Assembly (NCBI GenBank): GCA_023426855.1
Contig: JAEZBU010000424.1
Location: 1-13,911 of the forward strand
DNA from: Pseudomonadota bacterium
Lineage (GTDB): Bacteria > Pseudomonadota > Alphaproteobacteria > Rhizobiales > Hyphomicrobiaceae
DNA length: 13,911 nt
Reading direction: 5' to 3'
Below are positions 1-7,388 of the stretch, piece by piece. The translations under genes were made by a program, and so were the position numbers. Each line of letters starts with the position of its first letter. Within the stretch, counting starts at the first letter, position 1. A model generated the notes under the pieces. The model saw nothing but the letters and a program-made list of their open reading frames with translations. It had not been told where the DNA came from and made no database searches.

Positions 1-53
1 GTCCGGTGCCGCTAAGCGCTGGCGGACCGGAGCAGGCGAGAGGACTTATCTGA

Positions 54-1142
54 ATGTGGAGCTATCGGGCCCGTCTGGAGCGCGATCTCGCGCGCTGGCG
101 TGAGGCGGGTTGGGTAACCGAGGCGGGCGACGCGGCGATCCGCGCTGAGCTGGCGGCGTCCGGCCGCGGCATCGGTCTGTCGTCGGTGCTCGCAGTTCTG
201 GGTGCGGTGCTGATCGGTTTCGCGGCGATGACCTTCGTTGCCGCCAATTGGCAAGTCATGCCGCGCATTGGCCGGCTGGGCCTGCTGCTCGTCGCGCTGT
301 GGGCCTGTTACATTCTCGCCGGGGTGTTGTTTCAGCGTCGCCTGGAAGGCTTTGCCCACGCCGCCGTGCTCGGCGGTGTCGGATTGTTCGGCGCCAGCAT
401 CATGCTGATCGCGCAGATGTACCACATCGACGGCAATCCGCCCGACGCGGTGCTCACTTGGGCTGCCGGGGCGCTGCTGGCCGGCGTGGTGTTGCGCGCC
501 AATCCGGCGCTGGTGACGGCGATGCTGCTGGTTTGCCTTTGGAGTGGCTGGCAGACCGGATTGATCGAAGCCGTGCACTGGCCATTTCTGATTGGCTGGG
601 CGGCCGTGTTCGCAGCGTTTGTCTGGCAGCGCTGGGCACCGGGGCAGCACCTGTCGGCCATCGCGCTCAGCGCCTGGATCATCAGTATTGGCTATATCCT
701 GAAGGGTAATCCGCACTGGATCGTGGCGTTGGTGGGCTTGGCGGTGGTCGGTCTGGCGGTGGCGGCCGAACTGGTGCCCGGCTGGTGGCAGCGCTATGCG
801 ACACCGCTTCTGGGCTACGGCATGGTCGTCGCGTTCATGGGGTTGTTCGCATTCACCTTCGCCGAAAAGCGTGAAGCGGGGGAGCTCATTCTGCTCTCGG
901 TCACGACGCTTGGCCTGTTGCTGGCGTCGGTCTATTGGGGTTGGCACACCCAGCAGAAGAGCATCCTTTGGCTCGGATACATCGGCTTTTCGATCGAAAT
1001 CCTGGCGCTGTATTTCAAGACCATCGGCACGCTGCTCGGCACGTCGTTGTTCTTCCTGCTGACCGGATTGATCGTCATTGGGCTATCGTGGCTCGCCTTC
1101 CGTCTGCATCGGACCACTGGCGCTGAGGGGGCTGCACCATGA
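54..1142 (+). CDS. DUF2157 family polytopic membrane protein
   Basis: Predicted inner-membrane protein of 362 residues. A soluble N-terminal segment (residues 1-40) with the LARWREAGWVTEAGDAAIR pattern typical of DUF2157 is followed by about ten hydrophobic segments, for example near 43-63, 74-93, 103-121, 133-148, 152-165 and 175-190. The stretch around residues 120-140 (QMYHIDGNPPDAVLTWAAG) is a conserved-looking part of the family. Biochemical function is unknown. The ATG at 54 directly follows an in-frame TGA (51-53), so this start is firm at the upstream side. The stop overlaps the start of the next gene in an ATGA arrangement, which implies translational coupling. DUF2157 and GDYXXLXY proteins commonly occur as neighbours or fusions, which supports both assignments. 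High confidence for the gene and family, low for any role. Confidence 0.88.
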   Translation: MWSYRARLERDLARWREAGWVTEAGDAAIRAELAASGRGIGLSSVLAVLGAVLIGFAAMTFVAANWQVMPRIGRLGLLLVALWACYILAGVLFQRRLEGFAHAAVLGGVGLFGASIMLIAQMYHIDGNPPDAVLTWAAGALLAGVVLRANPALVTAMLLVCLWSGWQTGLIEAVHWPFLIGWAAVFAAFVWQRWAPGQHLSAIALSAWIISIGYILKGNPHWIVALVGLAVVGLAVAAELVPGWWQRYATPLLGYGMVVAFMGLFAFTFAEKREAGELILLSVTTLGLLLASVYWGWHTQQKSILWLGYIGFSIEILALYFKTIGTLLGTSLFFLLTGLIVIGLSWLAFRLHRTTGAEGAAP

Positions 1143-1714
1143 TCAAGCTCTCCGGGCGTAGCATCTGGCTTTCGATTGCGCTGGTCGCCGGCATCCAGAC
1201 GGCGGTGCTCGGCTACATGGTGGGCGAGCGCATCACCGTGTTGAAGACCGGCAAGGAAATCGTGCTGCCGGTCGTGCCGGTCGATCCGCGCAGCCTGTTC
1301 CGCGGCGACTATGTCATTCTGAGTTACGACATCTCGCGAATTCCGGGCGAGTTGCTCCCGGAGGGCCTGACGCGCGGCGACAAGCTTTATGTCACGATCG
1401 AGAAGACGGAGGCTGACACCTACAATGCGGTTGCCGCCAGCCTCGATCATCCCGGCGCCGCGGCAGACAACCGTGTCGTACTGCAGGGCTGGTTGAATTT
1501 GGGCCGCGTATCAGGTACGCAGCGGCCGAAGTTCGCGTTCATCCGCTATGGCCTCGAGAGCTATTTCGTGCCCGAAGACACCGGGCGGGCGCTGGAAGAC
1601 ACCGCGCGCGAGAAGAAGCTGGCGACGATCGTGGCCGTCGATCGCAACGGTAAATCGGCCATCAAGGGGTTGGTGATCGAGGGCGAGCGCGTTTACGACG
1701 AACCGATGTTCTAG
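1139..1714 (+). CDS. GDYXXLXY domain protein
   Basis: 191-residue protein with one N-terminal hydrophobic segment (about residues 8-26) that would act as a membrane anchor or uncleaved signal, leaving the rest outside the cytoplasm. The family-defining motif is exact: GDYVILSY at residues 56-63, preceded by VDPRSLFRG. The function of this family is not known. Its ATG lies inside the last four bases of the upstream DUF2157 gene (ATGA at 1139-1142), so the two are almost certainly translated together, and a membrane complex is a reasonable inference. The C-terminal half (about 75-191) is mixed strand/helix with no catalytic motif I recognise. The reading frame is intact and about the usual length for the family. 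Confidence 0.87.
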   Translation: MIKLSGRSIWLSIALVAGIQTAVLGYMVGERITVLKTGKEIVLPVVPVDPRSLFRGDYVILSYDISRIPGELLPEGLTRGDKLYVTIEKTEADTYNAVAASLDHPGAAADNRVVLQGWLNLGRVSGTQRPKFAFIRYGLESYFVPEDTGRALEDTAREKKLATIVAVDRNGKSAIKGLVIEGERVYDEPMF

Positions 1715-1732
1715 GCTGGTGGGCGCGTCGGC

Positions 1733-1760
1733 TTGTCGGCGTTCTGCTGCGTGCTAAAAA
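1733..1760 (+). promoter_or_regulatory. Weak candidate promoter for the RidA-family gene
   Basis: TTGTCG (1733-1738) and TAAAAA (1755-1760) are separated by 16 bases in the 76-base gap before the RidA-family gene. Each box matches four of six sigma-70 consensus positions. This rests on pattern only. Confidence 0.25.
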
Positions 1761-1790
1761 CGCGCGATCAGAAGTTTCAGGAGAAGAAGA

Positions 1791-2138
1791 ATGGCAATCG
1801 TCCGTCATGAGCCATGGGGTCTTGGCACCGAAGTCGTTGAGGCCAACGGTTTCGTATTCACCGGCGGGGTCGTCCCGGAAGATTCCAGCCAGGATATGAA
1901 GGGTCAGACCCGTCAGGTCCTAAACGAAATCGACCGCCTGCTCGCGGTCGGCGGCACCGACAAGAGCAAGATCATCACGACCACGATCTGGGTCAGCGAC
2001 ATCAACAAGCGGGAGGATCTGAACGAAGTCTGGAAGGAATGGGTCGACGGCAACAACCTGCCGGGGCGCGCCTGCGTCGAGGCCAAGCTCGCCGATCCAA
2101 AGTGGCTGCTGGAAATCATGGTGGTCGCATCCAAGTGA
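1791..2138 (+). CDS. RidA/YjgF/UK114 family protein
   Basis: 115-residue cytosolic protein of the RidA family, normally a homotrimer. Canonical RidA hydrolyses reactive enamine/imine intermediates released by PLP enzymes such as threonine dehydratase, protecting other PLP enzymes. Supporting sequence: the substrate-carboxylate arginine region LPGRACVEAKL (Arg93) and the terminal LLEIMVVASK with Glu108, corresponding to the conserved Arg and Glu of active RidA proteins. The N-terminus FVFTGGVVPEDSSQDMKGQTRQ fits the family, though the usual PQAIG-type segment is altered, so this may be a RidA subgroup rather than the archetype. A strong AGGAG (1779-1783) sits seven bases before the ATG. Neighbours give no clear pathway. 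Family assignment is firm and the exact substrate is unknown. Confidence 0.9.
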   Translation: MAIVRHEPWGLGTEVVEANGFVFTGGVVPEDSSQDMKGQTRQVLNEIDRLLAVGGTDKSKIITTTIWVSDINKREDLNEVWKEWVDGNNLPGRACVEAKLADPKWLLEIMVVASK

Positions 2139-2139
2139 C

Positions 2140-2159
2140 ATCGCAAATTCGATTGCGAT
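2140..2159. repeat. Perfect inverted repeat after the RidA-family gene
   Basis: ATCGCAA (2140-2146) and TTGCGAT (2153-2159) form a perfect seven-base stem around a six-base loop, starting two bases after the stop codon. No T-run follows, so it is a poor intrinsic terminator. It could be an operator for the thioesterase gene or an mRNA-end hairpin. Confidence 0.4.
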
Positions 2160-2162
2160 CGG

Positions 2163-2214
2163 TATGATGTGGCAGGGGGGAGCAACGGTTCCCCCACGCC
2201 AACAGGGGAATTTC
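2163..2214 (+). promoter_or_regulatory. Thioesterase leader with two competing hairpins
   Basis: A -10-like TATGAT (2163-2168) without a clear -35 is followed by a short leader. Hairpin A pairs GGGGGA (2176-2181) with TCCCCC (2190-2195) around an eight-base loop. Hairpin B pairs TTCCCC (2189-2194) with GGGGAA (2205-2210), which contains the Shine-Dalgarno sequence AGGGGA (2204-2209). The middle segment is shared, so A and B exclude each other. A would leave the ribosome site free and B would hide it. This is seen directly as complementarity; a regulatory role is inferred. Confidence 0.4.
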
Positions 2215-2658
2215 ATGAGCAAACCCCAGCGACTGCCGCCGGCCAAACGCTCCGACTTCAAGCACTTCCGCATCATCCAGACGCGCTGGATGGACAACGA
2301 CCTCTACGGTCACGTCAACAACGTCACCTACTATTCGTACTTCGACACCATCATAAATCGCTATCTGATCGATCCGGGCGGCCTGGACATTCATAACAGT
2401 CCGCTGGTTGGCGTGGCTGTCGAGACCATGTGCCGGTTTCACGCGCAGATCACGTATCCAGAGGACATCGACGCGGCGCTTCGCGTTGGACATCTCGGGA
2501 CGTCGTCGGTGCGCTATGAGCTCGGCCTGTTCGGCGTTGGCGAGGACGAGGCGCGGGCGGACGGCCACTTCGTGCATGTGTTCGTCGATCGGCATACGAT
2601 GCGGCCATCCAGGATGACCGATCAGATGCGCGATGCGCTGGCCCGGCTTCTCGATTGA
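2215..2658 (+). CDS. Acyl-CoA thioesterase, hotdog fold (4HBT/YbgC-like)
   Basis: 147-residue cytosolic protein of the 4-hydroxybenzoyl-CoA thioesterase/YbgC superfamily, expected to hydrolyse acyl-CoA or related thioesters. The active-site segment is clear: TRWMDNDLYGHVNNVTYYSY at about residues 23-42, with Asp27, Asp29, Gly32-His33 and Asn35-Asn36 as the typical D-x-D-x-x-G-H-V-N-N pattern on the central helix entry. The later segment VETMCRFHAQITYPEDI fits the second hotdog strand. I place the start at 2215, not at the in-frame ATG at 2164, because AGGGGA lies five bases upstream and the extra residues would be translated from a G/C-repeat leader. The gene ends 24 bases from the convergent TPR gene. 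Natural substrate is unknown. Confidence 0.87.
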   Translation: MSKPQRLPPAKRSDFKHFRIIQTRWMDNDLYGHVNNVTYYSYFDTIINRYLIDPGGLDIHNSPLVGVAVETMCRFHAQITYPEDIDAALRVGHLGTSSVRYELGLFGVGEDEARADGHFVHVFVDRHTMRPSRMTDQMRDALARLLD

Positions 2659-2672
2659 CGAGCGGGTGACGG

Positions 2673-2692
2673 CGGCAAGTCGTCAGTTGCCG
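2673..2692. terminator. Possible bidirectional hairpin between convergent genes
   Basis: CGGCAA (2673-2678) pairs with TTGCCG (2687-2692) around an eight-base loop at the meeting point of the thioesterase and TPR genes, overlapping the last codons of the TPR gene. There is no T-tract on either side, so intrinsic termination is doubtful. Confidence 0.25.
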
Positions 2693-4425
2693 AACAGCAT
2701 ATCAAACAGGGTTTTGGGCTTCTGCTGCCGGCGTTGCTGCTGGCCACCTGAGCCGCTGCTCCGCTGAGCGTAGCCCGGAGAACCCCAACCCTGGTTCCAC
2801 GGTGCCCAGAACGGATCGGATGGGCCGCGTTGCTCGACAGGGCGACGCTGTTGCGCGACCTGCGGACGGATGGCCCTCAGCTCCAGCTCCTCCGTGATGC
2901 CGTCGACGCTGGCGATGGTGACCTTGCCTTCGTTCCAGGTCCAGGTGGACTGCTTGTCGCCCTGCCGCTCCATTTGCATGCTGACGACTTGGCTGGAGGC
3001 GAGGTCGATGATGGCGATCTGTTCGACCTCTTCCTGCGGGCCATTCATGGTCGACTGGCCTGCGTAGTAGCGCAGCAACCCGATGCCTTTCAGTGGCGCA
3101 TCCTTGAGTTCCCACGACAGCAGGCGCGGTTCGCCTTGGCCGGCCATCTCAAGGGGCACGTGCAGCTTGGTGTGACCATCGAGCTGGGCGCTGTAGCGGC
3201 CGGCCTGACGCATGACGCGCCAACTCGGAATACCGGCACCTGCAACCTCGGTTCGCCCATCAGACTCGACCCCGAGTGCCTGCAGCGATGCGCGAGACTG
3301 ACGATGTGATGGCTTCAACGTCAGCGCAGTCTTGAAGCTCGCGATGGCTTCGTCGTTGCGGCCGAGCGCCAGTTCGACTTCGCCCCTGACCCAATGCACA
3401 TCAGCGCGCTTGCCGTCGATGCGCAGCGCTTTTTCGACTTCCTTGAGGCCCAGTTCGGGCTGGCCGGTTTGCTTGTAAAGCCATGCGCGGTAGATGAAGG
3501 CGTCGACAGAACGCGGATCTATCTCCAGCGCCTTGGCCAGATCGGCTTCGGCCTCTTCATAGGCTTCGACGTGCGCGTGCGCGTAGCCACGGCCGGCGAG
3601 CGCCTTTGCCGAGTTTCCATCGATCTCGACGGCGCGCACGAAGTCGCGGAGAGCGGAAGCTGCGTTGCTTGCCTCCAAATAGGCGTGGCCACGCTGAACA
3701 TGCAGATCGAGGCTATTCGGTTCGAAAGCGATCGCGCGGCTGAGATCCTCGATCGCTTCATCAAAACGGTCGATGTCGATCAAGGCGGCGGCACGTGCCT
3801 GATAAGCCGTGCCGGATCGTGCATCCGCCGAAATGGCGCGCGCAAAGTCTCGGATCGCGGCGTAGGGACGGTCCTGATCGAGCAGCGCGCGACCACGGCC
3901 GCTGAGAGGTGCAGCGTTCTGCGGCATCAGGGTGATGGCGCGTGTGTAATCGCGCAAAGCCGGCTGCGATTGGTTGAGCCGCAAGTAGGCTCCACCGCGA
4001 TTGTTGTAGGCGGCGGCGTACCCCGGAGCCAGCGCGATGGCGCGATCGAAATCCTTGATGGCTTCCTGTGGCAGTCCGAGCGCCAGAAGGATATTGCCGC
4101 GGTTGTTGTAGATTGGCGCGTATTCGGGAAACAGCGCGACGGCACGGTTGTAGTCGTCCAGCGCCTGCTTGGACTGGCCAAACCGGCTGTAGGCGACGCC
4201 GCGGTCGTTGAGGATGGCGGCGCGACGGTCGTTCGGCAGCGTGGTGTCGGCAAGTGCGTCGGTGTAGGCGGCGACCGCTTGCTCGACGTTGCCGCGCAGC
4301 AAGGCCGACGCAGCTTCCTGCGCCTTAACCGCTGCATTTTCGCCCGCCGCATGCAAGGGCGTGACGGCAGCCAGTGTCAGGGCCGCCGTCAGCAGGATGG
4401 GTCGAAGCGCTGTCGCTCTCAGCAT
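2683..4425 (-). CDS. Exported tetratricopeptide repeat protein
   Basis: 580-residue protein. Residues 1-26 form a signal peptide (positively charged start, hydrophobic core, LHA-A cleavage site), so it is probably periplasmic. About ten 34-residue TPR units follow: a looser first one near 33-66, then a regular run at about 69-374, each with the ...NRG.AYL.L...AI.DF.RAI.L.P.. pattern. TPRs bind protein partners. Residues about 395-525 form a strand-rich domain I do not recognise (contains SWELKDAPLKGIGLLRYY and STWTWNEGKVTI). The tail (about 530-580) is rich in Gln, Arg, Gly and Pro, looks disordered, and ends KTLFDMLFGN. A GGAG (4432-4435) lies six bases from the start. The gene follows the dehydrogenase with a 128-base gap. 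Specific role unknown. Confidence 0.9.
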   Translation of the reverse strand: MLRATALRPILLTAALTLAAVTPLHAAGENAAVKAQEAASALLRGNVEQAVAAYTDALADTTLPNDRRAAILNDRGVAYSRFGQSKQALDDYNRAVALFPEYAPIYNNRGNILLALGLPQEAIKDFDRAIALAPGYAAAYNNRGGAYLRLNQSQPALRDYTRAITLMPQNAAPLSGRGRALLDQDRPYAAIRDFARAISADARSGTAYQARAAALIDIDRFDEAIEDLSRAIAFEPNSLDLHVQRGHAYLEASNAASALRDFVRAVEIDGNSAKALAGRGYAHAHVEAYEEAEADLAKALEIDPRSVDAFIYRAWLYKQTGQPELGLKEVEKALRIDGKRADVHWVRGEVELALGRNDEAIASFKTALTLKPSHRQSRASLQALGVESDGRTEVAGAGIPSWRVMRQAGRYSAQLDGHTKLHVPLEMAGQGEPRLLSWELKDAPLKGIGLLRYYAGQSTMNGPQEEVEQIAIIDLASSQVVSMQMERQGDKQSTWTWNEGKVTIASVDGITEELELRAIRPQVAQQRRPVEQRGPSDPFWAPWNQGWGSPGYAQRSSGSGGQQQRRQQKPKTLFDMLFGN

Positions 4426-4553
4426 GTGGGCTCCGATACGTCACGCGTCGTGCGCGGCTGACCATACGGCAGCCGCATCATGGCTATAACGCAATACCGG
4501 CAGAAACCCGGCCGCTGATCCACAGGCTTCGCGTCGGGATGGGAGCCCGCGGG

Positions 4554-5660
4554 TCAGCCCTTCACGATCGCAGCGATGGCTTTGCCAAGCTCCTTTGTCG
4601 AGGCCTTTCCGCCCATATCAGCAGTTAACGCATCACGGGCGCGAATCACATCCTCGATTGCGCTTACGATAGCATCCGCGGCTTCCTTGTGCCCGAGATG
4701 CTCCAGCATCATCGCGCCGGACCAGATCTGGCCGATCGGGTTGGCGATGTTCTTGCCCGCAATATCGGGTGCCGAGCCGTGAACGGGCTCGAACATGGAG
4801 GGATAGTCGCGCTCCGGATTGATGTTGCCGCCCGGCGCGATGGCGATGGTGCCGGTCGTCGCCGGACCGAGATCCGACAGGATGTCGCCGAACAGGTTGG
4901 AGCCGACGATCACATCGAACCACTGCGGGTTGCGCACCAGATGCGCGGTCAGGATGTCGATGTGGAACTGGCTGGTCTTGACCTTGGGGTATTCCTTGCC
5001 CACTTCGGCAAAGCGCTCGTCCCAATAGGGCATCGAGATCGAGATGCCGTTGGACTTGGTGGCCGAGGTAACCTCGCGGCGCTTGCGGGTCATGGCCAGA
5101 TTGAAGGCGTAGCGCATGGCGCGCTCGCAGCCCTTCTTGGTGAAAACGGACTGCTGGATGGCCGCTTCGAGTTCGGTGCCTTCATACATGCGGCCACCGA
5201 TCGACGAATACTCGCCCTCGTTGTTCTCGCGCACGATCCAGTAGTCGATATCGCCGACCTCGCGACCGGCCAGCGGCGAGGGCAGGCCCTCGAACAGGCG
5301 CACGGGCCGCAGATTGATATACTGGTGGAAGCCGCGACGGATCGGGATCAGCAGGCCCCACAGCGAGACGTGATCGGGAACGCCCGGATAGCCCACCGCG
5401 CCGAGGAAAATCGAGTCCGTCTCGCGCAGCCGATCCAGTCCGTCGGCGGGCATCATCGCGCCCTTCTTCTTGAAGCGCTCGCAGCTCCAATCGAAATGCT
5501 CGAACTCAAAATCGAGGTCGAAACGGCTGGCCGCGGCTTCGAGCACGCGCAGGCCCTCAGGCACCACTTCGTTGCCGATGCCGTCGCCTGGAATGACCGC
5601 AATCCGCATCTTGTTGGATTTGCGGTGCTTGCCCTTGTCCTTTTCTTTGTCTTTGGCCAT
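4554..5660 (-). CDS. Tartrate/D-malate-type dehydrogenase (isocitrate/isopropylmalate dehydrogenase family)
   Basis: 368-residue NAD-dependent beta-decarboxylating dehydrogenase. Family marks: IPGDGIGNEVVPEG (23-36); substrate arginines in the segments IPIRRG, NLRPVR and IVRENNEGEYSS (about R108, R118, R144); catalytic Tyr151 and Lys202; metal aspartates in HID and SNLFGDILSD (D235, D259, D263); and EPVHGSAPDIAGKNIANP (291-308), whose Asp-Ile pair favours NAD over NADP. The segment AFNLAMTRKRREVTSATKSNGI is typical of TtuC/DmlA enzymes acting on tartrate or D-malate, rather than LeuB. The usual start would be Met18 (MRIAVIPGDG), but no ribosome site precedes it, whereas GGAG lies about ten bases before Met1. 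The start is therefore kept at 5660, giving a lysine-rich 17-residue extension. Exact substrate is uncertain. Confidence 0.9.
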   Translation of the reverse strand: MAKDKEKDKGKHRKSNKMRIAVIPGDGIGNEVVPEGLRVLEAAASRFDLDFEFEHFDWSCERFKKKGAMMPADGLDRLRETDSIFLGAVGYPGVPDHVSLWGLLIPIRRGFHQYINLRPVRLFEGLPSPLAGREVGDIDYWIVRENNEGEYSSIGGRMYEGTELEAAIQQSVFTKKGCERAMRYAFNLAMTRKRREVTSATKSNGISISMPYWDERFAEVGKEYPKVKTSQFHIDILTAHLVRNPQWFDVIVGSNLFGDILSDLGPATTGTIAIAPGGNINPERDYPSMFEPVHGSAPDIAGKNIANPIGQIWSGAMMLEHLGHKEAADAIVSAIEDVIRARDALTADMGGKASTKELGKAIAAIVKG

Positions 5661-5835
5661 TCCGTCATCGCTCCGAGGTCGCTGGGACAGGCAACTCGTT
5701 CCAGAGTGCCGCTGTCACCGGGATATGCGGCGGGCGCAATCCCTTCCACTCCCTCGTTTATCCGAGAACCCGCAGGCAGCCAATCATGTCGGCAGTTGTA
5801 GGGTAACGGTTTGGTTGGCGGCAGCACGACAGATC

Positions 5836-6987
5836 TCAGGCCGTAGCCTCGGTCCGGATGCCGTGGCGGACTTTCGTCCTCAGCAGGCCACCGTAGATGG
5901 CGCGAACCTTAGCCGCCATCACTTCGGCCGTGTAGCGGCGGGCGCGGCGGCGGGCTGCGGAGGCCAGCAACGTTCTGAGGCGGCTATCTTCGGCGATCTG
6001 CCGGATCGCGGTGGCGAAGGCATCGGCGTCATGCGGCGGGGCAAACAGGGCGGCACCCTCCCATAGCTCGCGGTGCGTCGGGATATCTGACAAGACCAGC
6101 GTGCAGCCCATCTCGGCGGCTTCCAGCACCTGAAGGCCGAACGGCTCGTAGATCGCCGTCGATACAAAGATCGGCTTTGCGGCCAGCCATTCGGCGAGCT
6201 GGCCTTCGCGCAGATGACCGAGCCATCTGATATGCGAGAAGCTGACCTGGCCGGTATCCGGGCTCTCGCAGGGGCCAACTGCGAACAGCGAGAGGTCGAG
6301 TTTCCCGGCAGCAGCGTCGAGTGTCTTCAGGTTATATCCGTCATCCCACAACTGGCAGGCCGTGATGGCGAAGATGGCGGTCGGGGCCGTCGTACCTTCG
6401 GTCAGGCTCTCACGCATGCTTGGCCGTCGCCCCTTGTGTACGACCGATGGCAGCGCGGGGAGATGATACGTTTCCGACATGCAGCGCGCGAAACTCGCTG
6501 TCGGCGCAATCACCGCATCTGATCGCATGAGGCCGAGGGCCATGAACTCCTTGTGCCACCTGAGCTCGCGCTCAAGCGGCTCTGTCCGGACGGCATGCCA
6601 TCGCGTCGCGACGCAGGAATGGCAGGCGCTGACGACTGGCGCTGGATAGTCGGCGTTGGCCGCCAGTGCGGGATTGTTGAGATGGATGACGCGTGCGCCT
6701 TCCTGGCGGGCAATCGCGGCGACGGCATTTGAAGCAGCCTGCAATCCGTACGGCGAGGAGGCGTAGCTGGCCGGCAGATCCAGGAATATGAGCTTCAACC
6801 CGCGAATGCGACGCGCTCTGCGCTCCTGTTCAGGATCAGGCCGGGGGCCGATCACACATAACGTCGTGTCGGTATCGTAGGCGCGGAGGCCCTGGGCGAG
6901 ATCGAGCGCATAGTGCCACAGATCGCGCGTGACATCCGTTGTCATGAAGGTGCGCAAGCTGGTCAGTTGCGTGAGTTCTGGGAGCAT
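5836..6987 (-). CDS. GT4-like glycosyltransferase with altered donor-site motifs
   Basis: 383-residue protein with the two-domain GT-B layout of glycosyltransferase family 4. The C-terminal domain has the hallmark E-x7-E segment EPFGLQVLE (281-289) followed by AAEMGCTLVLSDIPTHRELW and the ALFAPPHD region, all typical. The acceptor domain covers about 1-185. Two canonical nucleotide-sugar contacts are changed. The N-terminal loop reads DVTRDLWHYA where relatives usually carry a Gly-Gly before W-x-Y-A. The segment that usually reads G-R-L-W-D-x-x-K-N is A-C-Q-L-W-D-D-G-Y-N (210-219), losing the phosphate-binding Arg and Lys. Activity may therefore be lost or use another donor. GGAGG (complement of 6992-6996) lies close to the ATG. 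It lies downstream of the deacetylase/phosphatase pair across a 401-base gap. Confidence 0.85.
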   Translation of the reverse strand: MLPELTQLTSLRTFMTTDVTRDLWHYALDLAQGLRAYDTDTTLCVIGPRPDPEQERRARRIRGLKLIFLDLPASYASSPYGLQAASNAVAAIARQEGARVIHLNNPALAANADYPAPVVSACHSCVATRWHAVRTEPLERELRWHKEFMALGLMRSDAVIAPTASFARCMSETYHLPALPSVVHKGRRPSMRESLTEGTTAPTAIFAITACQLWDDGYNLKTLDAAAGKLDLSLFAVGPCESPDTGQVSFSHIRWLGHLREGQLAEWLAAKPIFVSTAIYEPFGLQVLEAAEMGCTLVLSDIPTHRELWEGAALFAPPHDADAFATAIRQIAEDSRLRTLLASAARRRARRYTAEVMAAKVRAIYGGLLRTKVRHGIRTEATA

Positions 6988-7388
6988 GCGGCCTCCAACC
7001 CGGTCGTCAGTGTGGCGTCAACGTCATGCCTGTTGGCATGCGTGACATAGCGGCGCGAAGTCCGTCGAAGACCCGAAACTGGCGATGGAGTTTGGAGAAG
7101 AGTTCTTGCCTGGAATTTCGAGTTTCGCCGCGATCGCTGAGCAGCCTGTGGCCGCCGTTTGTTTGAATTTTCCGATCGCGAAAATCGAAGACGTCGCCAT
7201 GTCTGATTGTCGTAGTTCGATCACGGTAGCCGTCTCTACGCAGATACATCGAATACAAACTAAAACCCGTTGCTGCTGGCTTTGTTCCAGCTTTCGGTTG
7301 AGTTTTTGAATTAACTCAACCAACAAGCGCATGCTATCAATTGTGAAATTCAATCTTAACGCGCATCATGTCCGGACGCTGAGTCTGG
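6988..7388. other. A+T-richer gap with palindromes, no confident gene
   Basis: This 401-base gap between the deacetylase and glycosyltransferase genes has about 48% G+C (hand count over 7081-7380), clearly below the surrounding genes. It holds a perfect nine-base inverted repeat, GGTTGAGTT (7296-7304)/AACTCAACC (7313-7321), and a second palindrome CATGCC (7025-7030)/GGCATG (7035-7040) about 37 bases before the glycosyltransferase start. A minus-strand frame of 109 codons (7353-7024) starts with a coiled-coil-like stretch, but its codon use is unlike the neighbours and it has no family I recognise. I treat the gap as regulatory or remnant DNA. Confidence 0.5.
7296..7321. repeat. Perfect 9-base inverted repeat
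   Basis: GGTTGAGTT and AACTCAACC are exact complements around an eight-base loop. No T-run follows on either strand, so an operator or mRNA hairpin is more likely than an intrinsic terminator. Confidence 0.45.

Noticed and set aside
1..53. Possible 3' end of an upstream gene in the first 50 bases
   Set aside because: Frame 3 is open to the TGA at 51-53, but 16 codons without a recognisable family are not enough to call a gene.
12..947. 311-codon minus-strand open frame opposite the DUF2157 gene
   Set aside because: Low-complexity Gln/His/Arg-rich translation, typical of antisense reading of a hydrophobic membrane gene.
3394..4461. 355-codon plus-strand open frame antisense to the TPR gene
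   Set aside because: It mirrors the repeat pattern of the TPR gene on the other strand and has no independent protein features.
4689..5801. 370-codon plus-strand open frame antisense to the dehydrogenase
   Set aside because: The opposite strand encodes an intact dehydrogenase with all active-site motifs; this frame is its shadow.
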